Positions 57,471 through 64,000 of a stretch of DNA of 64,000 nucleotides are shown here, piece by piece. Under the pieces are notes generated by a model. It saw nothing but the letters and a program-made list of their open reading frames with translations. It was not told the DNA's origin and made no database searches. The stretch comes from Gammaproteobacteria bacterium 13_2_20CM_66_19 (lineage in GTDB: Bacteria; Pseudomonadota; Gammaproteobacteria; Steroidobacterales; Steroidobacteraceae): the NCBI GenBank assembly GCA_001914695.1, contig MNCZ01000086.1:1-64000 (forward strand), in the 5' to 3' direction. Position numbers and translations under genes: made by a program. Position 1 is the first letter of the stretch; each line of letters starts with the position of its first letter.

Positions 57471-57950
57471 ATGGACCCATTACCGCCGGCTGAAAGCGCC
57501 GTGGTGCGGCGCATCGTGGCGGACCTGAAGGGACGCCCCGGACCGCTCCTCGAAGTATTGCATGCGATACAGGCGGCACTCGGCTTTGTACCCGAGGGAG
57601 CCGTTCCCCTGGTGGCCGAGGGCTTGAACCTCTCGCGCGCCGAGGTGCACGGCGTCGTCAGCTTCTACCACTACTTCCGCCACACGCGCCCCGGCGCTCA
57701 CCTGGTGAGCCTGTGTCAGGCCGAGTCGTGTCAGTCGATGGGTGCGCAGGCTCTCGCCGCGCACGCGCGGCGCCGCCTCGGGATCGATTTTCACCAGACG
57801 ACCGCCGACGGACGCTTCTCGCTCGAGCCGGTCTACTGTCTCGGCAACTGCGCCTGCTCCCCCGCGGTCATGATCGACGGGCGCCTTCATGGCCGCGTCA
57901 CGCCCGAGCGCTTCGACGCGCTGGTTGCCGACGGGGCGGCTGCGCCATGA
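57471..57950 (+). CDS. fdsG: NAD-dependent formate dehydrogenase gamma subunit
   Basis: This is the NuoE-like subunit of the soluble molybdenum formate dehydrogenase. Its 159 residues carry the thioredoxin-like [2Fe-2S] site C82, C87 (CQAESC), C123 and C127 (CLGNC). It probably passes electrons toward FdsB. The ATG at 57471 lacks a clear ribosome binding site, and a TATACT at 57455 lies only 10 bases upstream without a -35 box, so the promoter is uncertain. The stop overlaps the fdsB start by four bases. Confidence 0.94.
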   Translation: MDPLPPAESAVVRRIVADLKGRPGPLLEVLHAIQAALGFVPEGAVPLVAEGLNLSRAEVHGVVSFYHYFRHTRPGAHLVSLCQAESCQSMGAQALAAHARRRLGIDFHQTTADGRFSLEPVYCLGNCACSPAVMIDGRLHGRVTPERFDALVADGAAAP

Positions 57951-59488
57951 CCACCACCGTCTACGTGCCCGGCGACGCTGGCGCGCTGTCGGTGGGCGCG
58001 GGCGAGGTCGCGAAGGCACTCACCGCCGAGGCGGCGCGCCGCCGAGCGCCAATAAAGCTGGTACGCAACGGCTCGCGGGGCGCCTACTGGCTCGAGCCGC
58101 TCGTCGAGGTCGCGACCGCTCGCGGCCGCCTCGCCTACGGTCCTGTCACCGCGGCCGACGTGGCCGCTCTCTTCGATGCCGACTTCCTCAACGGCGGCTC
58201 GCACGCGCTCTCGCTCGGCGCGGCCGATTCGATCCCGTGGCTGAAGGGTCAGCAGCGCCTCACCTTCGAGCGGGTGGGCATCGTCGACCCGGCGAGCGTT
58301 GCGGACTATGTGAAGCACGGCGGCTACCAGGGACTGACGAAGGCGCTTGCGATGGCGCCGGCGGCCATCGTGCAGGCGATCACGAGCTCGGGCCTGCGCG
58401 GTCGTGGCGGAGCGGCCTTCCCGACCGGCATCAAGTGGAAGACCGTGCTCGATCAGCCTGCGGGCCAGAAGTACATCACCTGCAACGCCGACGAGGGCGA
58501 CTCGGGCACCTTCTCCGACCGCATGCTGATGGAGGGGGATCCCTTCTCGCTCATCGAGGGCATGACCATCGCCGGCATCGCGGTCGGCGCCACCCAGGGC
58601 TACATTTATCTGCGCGCCGAGTACCCGCATTCCTTGCGGGCGCTCCGCACCGCCATCGCCGCGGCCCACCAGGCCGGCTACCTCGGCGGCGATGTCGCCG
58701 GCGCGGGTAAGCGCTTCGAGCTCGAGGTCCGCCTCGGCGCGGGCGCCTACATCTGCGGCGAAGAGACCTCGATGCTCGAGAGTCTCGAGGGCCGGCGCGG
58801 GGAAGTGCGGGTGCGGCCGCCGCTCCCGGCCATCAAGGGTTTGTTCGGGCAACCGACGGTCGTCAACAACGTCGTAACCCTCGCGACCGTTCCCTGGGTT
58901 CTCGCGCACGGCGCGGAGGCCTACGCGGGCTTTGGTGTGGGCAAGTCGCGCGGCACGCTGCCGATCCAGCTCGCGGGCAACATCCGCCGCGGGGGACTCG
59001 TGGAGCGCGCCTTCGGGCTTTCGCTCCGGGAACTCCTGTACGACTATGGCGGCGGCAGCGCCACGGGCAAGCCGATCCGCGCGGTTCAGGTCGGCGGGCC
59101 GCTCGGCGCCTATGTACCGTCATCTCAGTTCGATACCCTGGTCGACTACGAAGCGCTCGCCGGCATCGGCGCGATGCTCGGCCACGGCGGCCTCGTGGTG
59201 TTCGACGACGGCGTCGACATGGCGCGCATGGCGCGCTATGCGATGGAATTCTGCGCGATCGAGTCCTGCGGCAAGTGCACGCCGTGCCGCATCGGCTCGA
59301 CGCGCGGCGTGGAGGTCATCGATCGCATTCTCGAGGGCGTCGACGGCGAGCGGAACATCCGGCTGCTCGAGGAGCTCTGCGAGACCATGGTGCAGGGGTC
59401 GCTCTGCGGCCTCGGCGGCATGGCGCCGTTCCCGGTCCAGAGCGCCCTCAGGCATTTCAGAGAAGACTTTCGCGCGCGGGTGAAGTAA
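57947..59488 (+). CDS. fdsB: NAD-dependent formate dehydrogenase beta subunit
   Basis: This is the NuoF-like diaphorase subunit, 513 residues. It has an N-terminal thioredoxin-like part, the NADH site [13 protein letters not shown] (149-161), the FMN site [14 protein letters not shown] (179-192) and a [4Fe-4S] cluster on C441, C444, C447 ([16 protein letters not shown]) and C487. It reduces NAD+ with electrons from formate. The start overlaps fdsG (ATGA), and fdsA follows after 20 bases. Confidence 0.95.
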   Translation: MTTTVYVPGDAGALSVGAGEVAKALTAEAARRRAPIKLVRNGSRGAYWLEPLVEVATARGRLAYGPVTAADVAALFDADFLNGGSHALSLGAADSIPWLKGQQRLTFERVGIVDPASVADYVKHGGYQGLTKALAMAPAAIVQAITSSGLRGRGGAAFPTGIKWKTVLDQPAGQKYITCNADEGDSGTFSDRMLMEGDPFSLIEGMTIAGIAVGATQGYIYLRAEYPHSLRALRTAIAAAHQAGYLGGDVAGAGKRFELEVRLGAGAYICGEETSMLESLEGRRGEVRVRPPLPAIKGLFGQPTVVNNVVTLATVPWVLAHGAEAYAGFGVGKSRGTLPIQLAGNIRRGGLVERAFGLSLRELLYDYGGGSATGKPIRAVQVGGPLGAYVPSSQFDTLVDYEALAGIGAMLGHGGLVVFDDGVDMARMARYAMEFCAIESCGKCTPCRIGSTRGVEVIDRILEGVDGERNIRLLEELCETMVQGSLCGLGGMAPFPVQSALRHFREDFRARVK

Positions 59489-59508
59489 GGCACGAGCGAG
59501 GCTGAACG

Positions 59509-62373
59509 ATGTACGCAATAGACTACGAGGACTTTGGAACCCCGGCGCCGGTGAATGGCGCAGCCACCGTCACGGTGGAGGTGGACGGCCGCCCCGTCAC
59601 GGTGCCGGACGGGACCTCCGTGATGCGCGCCGCGGCGCTCGCGGGGGTGAAGGTGCCGAAGCTCTGCGCGACCGACACCTTGAAGGCGTTCGGCTCCTGC
59701 CGGCTGTGCCTGGTCGAGATCGAAGGACGCAAGGGCTATCCCGCCTCCTGCACCACCACCGTGGCCGCGGGCATGAAGATCCGCACCCAGTCGGACAAGC
59801 TCCTGCAGCTGCGCCGCGGGGTCATCGACCTTTACGTCTCGGACCATCCGCTCGAGTGCGCGAGCTGCCCGGCGCAGGGGCACTGCGAGCTCGAGGACAT
59901 GGCCGCGGCCGTCGGCATCACCGGGAGCTCCTACACGGGCGGGGCCATGCACCGCCCGATGCCGAAGGACGAGAGCAACCCCTATTTCGCGTTCGATCCG
60001 CAGCTGTGCATCGTGTGCTCGCGCTGCGTGCGCGCCTGCGACGAGATCCAGGGCACCTTCGCGCTCACGATCCAGGGGCGGGGCTTCGGCTCGAAGGTGG
60101 CGGCGAGCCAGGACCAGCCGTTCCTCGATTCCGAGTGCGTCTCCTGCGGGGCGTGCATCGAGTCCTGTCCCACCGGGGCGCTCACCGAGAAGTCGATCAT
60201 CGGGCTCGGCCAGCCCGAGCGCGCGCTCGACACCACCTGCGCGTACTGCGGCGTGGGCTGTGGCTTCAAGGCCGAGGTGCGCGGCGAGGGCGCGGACGTG
60301 GAAGTGGTGCGCATGACGCCGGATCGCGCCGGGAAGGCCAATCACGGACACGCCTGCATCAAGGGGCGCTTCGCCTGGGGCTATGCCACGCACTCCGACC
60401 GTGTGCTGAAACCCATGATCCGCGAGACCATCCGCGACGAATGGCGGGAAGTCTCCTGGGAGGAGGCGATCGGCTACGCGGCGAGCGAGATCCGCCGCGT
60501 TCAGACGAAGTACGGCCGCGACTCGGTGGGCGGCATCACCTCCTCGCGCTGCACGAACGAGGAGACCTTCCTGGTGCAGAAGCTGGTGCGCGCCGCCTTC
60601 GGCAACAACAACGTCGACACCTGCGCGCGCGTGTGCCACTCGCCCACGGGCTACGGGCTGAAGAACACTCTCGGGGAGTCCGCGGGCACCCAGGCGTTCG
60701 ATTCGGTCATGAATGCGGACGTCGTCATGATCATCGGCGCCAATCCGACCGACGGTCACCCGGTGTTCGCCTCGCAGTTGAAACGGCGCCTGCGCCAGGG
60801 CGCGAAGCTCATCATCGCCGACCCGCGCGAGATCGCCTTGGTACGCACGCCGCACATCGAGGCGGACGAGCACCTGCAGCTCAAGCCCGGCACCAACGTG
60901 GCGCTGCTGAATGCGCTCGCGCACGTGGTGGTGACCGAGGGTCTCGCCCGGGAAGCCTACGTCGCCGAACGCTGCGAGCCGGATTCCTACGCGAAGTGGA
61001 AGGCGTTCGTCGCCGAGCCGCGGAATTCCCCGGAGGAATCAGAGAGCATCACCGGCGTGCCGGCGGAGCGCGTGCGGCGCGCGGCGCGGCTCTACGCGCG
61101 CGCCGGCAACGGCGCCATTTACTATGGGCTCGGGGTCACCGAGCACAGTCAGGGCACGACCGCGGTCATGGGCATCGCCAACCTCGCCATGGCCACCGGC
61201 AATCTGGGCCGCGAGGGTGTGGGCGTCAGCCCGCTGCGCGGTCAGAACAACGTGCAGGGCTCCTGCGACATGGGCTCGTTCCCGCACGAGTTCAGCGCCT
61301 ACCGCCACGTGTCCGATCCCGTGGTGCGCGGCTCGTTCGAGGAGGTCTGGGGCGTCAAGCTGCAGGCGGAGCCGGGACTGCGCATTCCCAACATGTTCGA
61401 GGCGGCGCTCGATGGCACCTTCAAGGGCATGTACGTGCAGGGCGAGGACTTCGTGCAGTCTGACCCCAACACTCACCACGTGAGCGCCGCGATGGCCTCG
61501 CTCGAGATCTGCATCGTCCAGGATCTGTTCCTGAACGAGGTGGCGAAGTTCGCGCACGTGTTCCTGCCGGGCTCCTCCTTCCTCGAGAAGGACGGCACGT
61601 TCACCAACGCCGAGCGGCGCACCTCGCGCGTGCGCAAGATCATTGAGCCGCTCGCGGGCTATCAGGACTGGGAAATCACCTGCCTGCTCTCCGAGGCGCT
61701 CGGCTACCCGATGCGCTACGGCCATGCGGGCGAGATCCTCGAGGAGATCGCGCGGCTCACGCCGACCTTCGCCGGCATGAGCTTCGAGAAGATCGACCGC
61801 CTGGGGAGCGTCCAGTGGCCCTGCAACGATGCGGCTCCCGAGGGCACGCCCACCATGCACGTCGGTCAGTTCGTGCGCGGCAAGGGCAAGTTCTGGCCCA
61901 CCGAGTACGTGCCGACGAGCGAGCGCGTGACCAGCCGCTTCCCGCTGATCCTCACCACCGGCCGGATACTCACTCAGTACAACGTCGGGGCGCAGACGCG
62001 CCGCACGCGCAACGTCATCTGGCACGCCGAGGACGTGCTCGAGATCCATCCGCACGATGCCGAGATGCGTGGCATCAGCGACGGGGACTGGGTGGGGCTC
62101 ACGAGCCGCGCCGGCGAGACGGTGCTGCGCGCGAAGGTGTCCGAGAAGATCGCCCCAGGAGTGGTGTACACGACGTTCCACTTCCCGGAGACCAATGCCA
62201 ACGTGGTCACCACCGAGAACTCCGACTGGGCGACCAATTGCCCCGAGTACAAGGTGACCGCGGTGGAAGTGGTGCTGGTGAACCAGAAGGAAGCCTGGCA
62301 GAAGCGCGCCGAGGCCGAGCGCGCCGCGCCGCTTCCGGCGCGCAAGCGCAAGCCCGATCGCGCGCCCGCCTGA
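59509..62373 (+). CDS. fdsA: Formate dehydrogenase catalytic alpha subunit (molybdenum)
   Basis: This catalytic subunit oxidises formate to CO2 at a bis-MGD molybdenum centre. Its 954 residues carry an N-terminal [2Fe-2S] site (C53, C64, C67, C81), a His-Cys3 site (H113, C117, C120, C126), two ferredoxin-type [4Fe-4S] clusters (C167/C170/C173/C177 and C210/C213/C216/C220) and a further [4Fe-4S] cluster next to the Mo domain (C244, C247, C251, C283). The molybdenum ligand is Cys376 in ARVCHSPTGYG, followed by His377, so it is a cysteine rather than a selenocysteine enzyme. The C-terminal dinucleotide-binding domain is complete. The tail is Lys/Arg/Ala-rich. Confidence 0.96.
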   Translation: MYAIDYEDFGTPAPVNGAATVTVEVDGRPVTVPDGTSVMRAAALAGVKVPKLCATDTLKAFGSCRLCLVEIEGRKGYPASCTTTVAAGMKIRTQSDKLLQLRRGVIDLYVSDHPLECASCPAQGHCELEDMAAAVGITGSSYTGGAMHRPMPKDESNPYFAFDPQLCIVCSRCVRACDEIQGTFALTIQGRGFGSKVAASQDQPFLDSECVSCGACIESCPTGALTEKSIIGLGQPERALDTTCAYCGVGCGFKAEVRGEGADVEVVRMTPDRAGKANHGHACIKGRFAWGYATHSDRVLKPMIRETIRDEWREVSWEEAIGYAASEIRRVQTKYGRDSVGGITSSRCTNEETFLVQKLVRAAFGNNNVDTCARVCHSPTGYGLKNTLGESAGTQAFDSVMNADVVMIIGANPTDGHPVFASQLKRRLRQGAKLIIADPREIALVRTPHIEADEHLQLKPGTNVALLNALAHVVVTEGLAREAYVAERCEPDSYAKWKAFVAEPRNSPEESESITGVPAERVRRAARLYARAGNGAIYYGLGVTEHSQGTTAVMGIANLAMATGNLGREGVGVSPLRGQNNVQGSCDMGSFPHEFSAYRHVSDPVVRGSFEEVWGVKLQAEPGLRIPNMFEAALDGTFKGMYVQGEDFVQSDPNTHHVSAAMASLEICIVQDLFLNEVAKFAHVFLPGSSFLEKDGTFTNAERRTSRVRKIIEPLAGYQDWEITCLLSEALGYPMRYGHAGEILEEIARLTPTFAGMSFEKIDRLGSVQWPCNDAAPEGTPTMHVGQFVRGKGKFWPTEYVPTSERVTSRFPLILTTGRILTQYNVGAQTRRTRNVIWHAEDVLEIHPHDAEMRGISDGDWVGLTSRAGETVLRAKVSEKIAPGVVYTTFHFPETNANVVTTENSDWATNCPEYKVTAVEVVLVNQKEAWQKRAEAERAAPLPARKRKPDRAPA

Positions 62374-62380
62374 GCGGGGG

Positions 62381-63193
62381 ATGAACGCACAGCCCGCACC
62401 CGCGGCGGTCAGCGCCGAAGTCGAGATCGAGCGCTGGTCGGGCGGCGCGCTCGCCCACACCACCGACCTCGTGGCCGAGGAGGTGCCGGTCGCGCTCGTC
62501 TATCACGACGTGCCGCACGTCGTAATGCTCGCGACCCCGGCCGACCTCGAGGACTACGGCGTCGGGTTCACGCTGAGCGAGGGACTGGTGGCGCGCGCCG
62601 AGGAGATCCGCGGCGTGGAGGTCACCTACGGCGCGCTCTCCGCGGACGTCCACATCAGCGTGGCGTGGGAGCGTTTCACGCAGCTGCTGCAACGCCGCCG
62701 CAACCTCGCGGGCCGCACCGGCTGCGGCCTGTGCGGTGCGGAGAGCGCCGAGGATGCGATCCGCGAGTGCGGCCCGGTGCCGGACGGTGTGAGCGTCACG
62801 AGCGCGGCGCTCCACGCGGCGATTGCGGAGCTCTCCGGCCGCCAGCCGATCAATGCGCGCACCGGGAGCGTGCACGCGGCGGCCTGGGTGGTGCCGGGAG
62901 AGGGGATTAAAGTCGTGCGCGAGGATGTCGGCCGGCACAATGCGCTCGACAAGGCCATCGGTGCGCTCTCGCGAGAGCGCACCGATTTCGCCGCCGGCTA
63001 CATGCTCATCACCAGCCGCGCGAGCTACGAGATGGTGCAGAAGTGCGCCACCGTCGGGATCTCGCTGCTGGTCGCGCTCTCGGCGCCGACCGCGTTCGCC
63101 GTGCGCCTGGCGCAGCGCTCGGGGCTCACGCTCGTGGCCTTCGCGCGCGCCGACCAGCACGTGGTCTACGCCCATCCGCACCGAGTGAAATAG
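62381..63193 (+). CDS. fdhD: FdhD sulfurtransferase for formate dehydrogenase
   Basis: This accessory protein passes sulfur from a cysteine desulfurase to the molybdenum cofactor of formate dehydrogenase and is needed for its activity. Its 270 residues carry the sulfur-relay CxxC pair C115 and C118 (GRTGCGLCGAES) and the family blocks INARTGSVHAAAW and EDVGRHNALDKAIG. It equals FdsC in the fds operon. It lies 7 bases after fdsA and 15 bases before fdsD. Confidence 0.95.
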   Translation: MNAQPAPAAVSAEVEIERWSGGALAHTTDLVAEEVPVALVYHDVPHVVMLATPADLEDYGVGFTLSEGLVARAEEIRGVEVTYGALSADVHISVAWERFTQLLQRRRNLAGRTGCGLCGAESAEDAIRECGPVPDGVSVTSAALHAAIAELSGRQPINARTGSVHAAAWVVPGEGIKVVREDVGRHNALDKAIGALSRERTDFAAGYMLITSRASYEMVQKCATVGISLLVALSAPTAFAVRLAQRSGLTLVAFARADQHVVYAHPHRVK

Positions 63194-63208
63194 GCACCGA
63201 CCAAACCC

Positions 63209-63502
63209 ATGAACATCGATCTGCTCATCAAGATGACGAACGAGATCGGCGACTTCTTCGCCGGCACCGCGCAGCCCGAGGAGGCCGCGCGCGCCGTGGC
63301 CAATCACCTGAAGCGCTATTGGGAGCCGCGCATGCGCGCACAGATGCTCGCCTACTACGAGCAACGCCAGGGCGCCGGTCTCTCGGATCTCGCCCGCAGC
63401 GCGGTGGCGCTCCTTGCCGCGGGCGCGAGCGGCCCCGCAGCCGGCGCGCCGCTGCCGGCCGGGCCCGGATCGGGTGCGCCTCCGCAGGGCACCAAGGCAT
63501 GA
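63209..63502 (+). CDS. fdsD: NAD-dependent formate dehydrogenase delta subunit
   Basis: This small subunit of the FdsABG complex stabilises the holoenzyme and aids cofactor insertion. Its 97 residues start IDLLIKMTNEIGDFFAG and contain AARAVANHLKRYWEPRMR, the family core. A Gly/Pro/Ala-rich tail follows (about 70-97). The stop overlaps the start of the next kinase gene by four bases. The operon order fdsG-B-A-fdhD-fdsD is the standard one. Confidence 0.93.
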   Translation: MNIDLLIKMTNEIGDFFAGTAQPEEAARAVANHLKRYWEPRMRAQMLAYYEQRQGAGLSDLARSAVALLAAGASGPAAGAPLPAGPGSGAPPQGTKA

Positions 63503-64000
63503 GGCGACACGAGGCGGGCAGGGCGCTCATCTGCGGCTCGCTGGCCTTCGACACCATCATGGTGTTCGGCGACCGTTTCGCCAATCACATCCTCCCCGAC
63601 AGGATCCACATGCTGAACGTGTCGTTCCTGGTGCCCCAGCTGCGCCGGGAGTACGGCGGCTGCGCCGGCAACATCGCCTACAACCTGAGCCTCCTCGGTG
63701 ACGTCGGCTATCCCATGGCGACCGTGGGCCGCGACTTCGCTCCTTATAAAGAGTGGATGGCGCGCACCGGGGTGCCGGCCGACCACGTGCGCGTGATCGA
63801 GGACGAGCTCACGGCGCAGGCCTTCATCACCACCGATCTCGACGACAACCAGATCACGGCGTTCCACCCCGGCGCGATGCAGCACGCGCACCTGAACCGC
63901 GTGAGCGATGCGCAGCGCATCGCCCTCGGCATCGTCGCGCCCGACGGACGCGAAGGCATGATCCAGCACGCCGCGCAGTTCGCGGACGCGCGCATTCCGT
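63499..64000 (+). CDS. PfkB-family sugar / adenosine kinase-like protein, cut by the window end
   Basis: Only the first 167 residues are visible. The start ATG overlaps the fdsD stop (ATGA). The sequence ALICGSLAFDTIMVFGDRF, then VSFLVPQLRREYGGCAGNIA and SLLGDVGYPMATVGRDF, matches ribokinase-family kinases of the adenosine-kinase-like type common in proteobacteria. The ATP-binding C-terminal half lies outside the window. Overlap with fdsD implies joint translation with the formate dehydrogenase operon, which is not the usual neighbourhood I know for it. Confidence 0.88.
   Translation, partial: MRRHEAGRALICGSLAFDTIMVFGDRFANHILPDRIHMLNVSFLVPQLRREYGGCAGNIAYNLSLLGDVGYPMATVGRDFAPYKEWMARTGVPADHVRVIEDELTAQAFITTDLDDNQITAFHPGAMQHAHLNRVSDAQRIALGIVAPDGREGMIQHAAQFADARIP

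Overview
The window is GC-rich chromosomal DNA, almost fully coding, from a gammaproteobacterium of the Xanthomonadales / Nevskiales / Steroidobacterales kind. This is inferred from gene order, not from a marker gene. The neighbourhoods metG divergent from mrp with dcd nearby, purN-purM next to hda, proS-pssA, and pepA-valS divergent from lptF-lptG are typical of that class. No rRNA, tRNA, CRISPR array or intact insertion sequence was found.

Region by region. 1-837: window edge plus a small secreted hypothetical protein. 838-10337 (minus strand): nth, a secreted quinone oxidoreductase, an orphan rnfB, metG, two PilT-type ATPases and a HEAT-repeat / Ser-Thr kinase pair that is probably one gene split by a one-base frameshift. 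10549-13180 (plus): mrp, a VapBC-type toxin-antitoxin pair with its own promoter and palindromic operator, and dcd. 13181-16669 (minus): a frameshifted DUF6544-like gene, a DUF3108 protein, purN and purM. 16765-19055 (plus): DUF2066 protein, a CDP-alcohol phosphatidyltransferase and hda. 19023-24106: a WrbA-like protein, acylphosphatase, gamma-glutamyltransferase, a lytic transglycosylase and proS. 24204-29870 (plus): pssA, a family-4 uracil-DNA glycosylase, rimI, prfC and a striking ferritin-like / ferredoxin-like / double CDGSH fusion. 30005-30590: a 3' remnant of a pilY1-like adhesin gene.

30591-38888 (minus): pepA, valS, moxR, DUF58 and tgpA, with valS and moxR overlapping. 39049-41221 (plus): lptF-lptG for LPS export. 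41373-43344: a secreted hypothetical, a stress-type hypothetical and a VOC protein. 43348-48057 (minus): a four-gene ABC-2/Gld-type transport cluster. 48240-51403 (minus): rhomboid protease, GNAT acetyltransferase, MocR regulator and LysE exporter. 51546-52751 (plus): thiolase. 52791-56446 (minus): a tightly overlapped operon of ECF sigma factor, anti-sigma factor, secreted subtilase and PLP dehydratase. 56538-57323: TorF-like porin. 57471-64000 (plus): a complete NAD-dependent molybdenum formate dehydrogenase operon (fdsG, fdsB, fdsA, fdhD, fdsD) followed by an overlapping PfkB-family kinase cut by the window end.

Most of the window is housekeeping. The parts that look least described are the sigma/anti-sigma/subtilase operon, in which the anti-sigma periplasmic domain resembles a subtilase propeptide; the HEAT-kinase plus twin PilT module; and the ferritin-like/CDGSH fusion. 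All three are interpretations from sequence reading and need searches to confirm.
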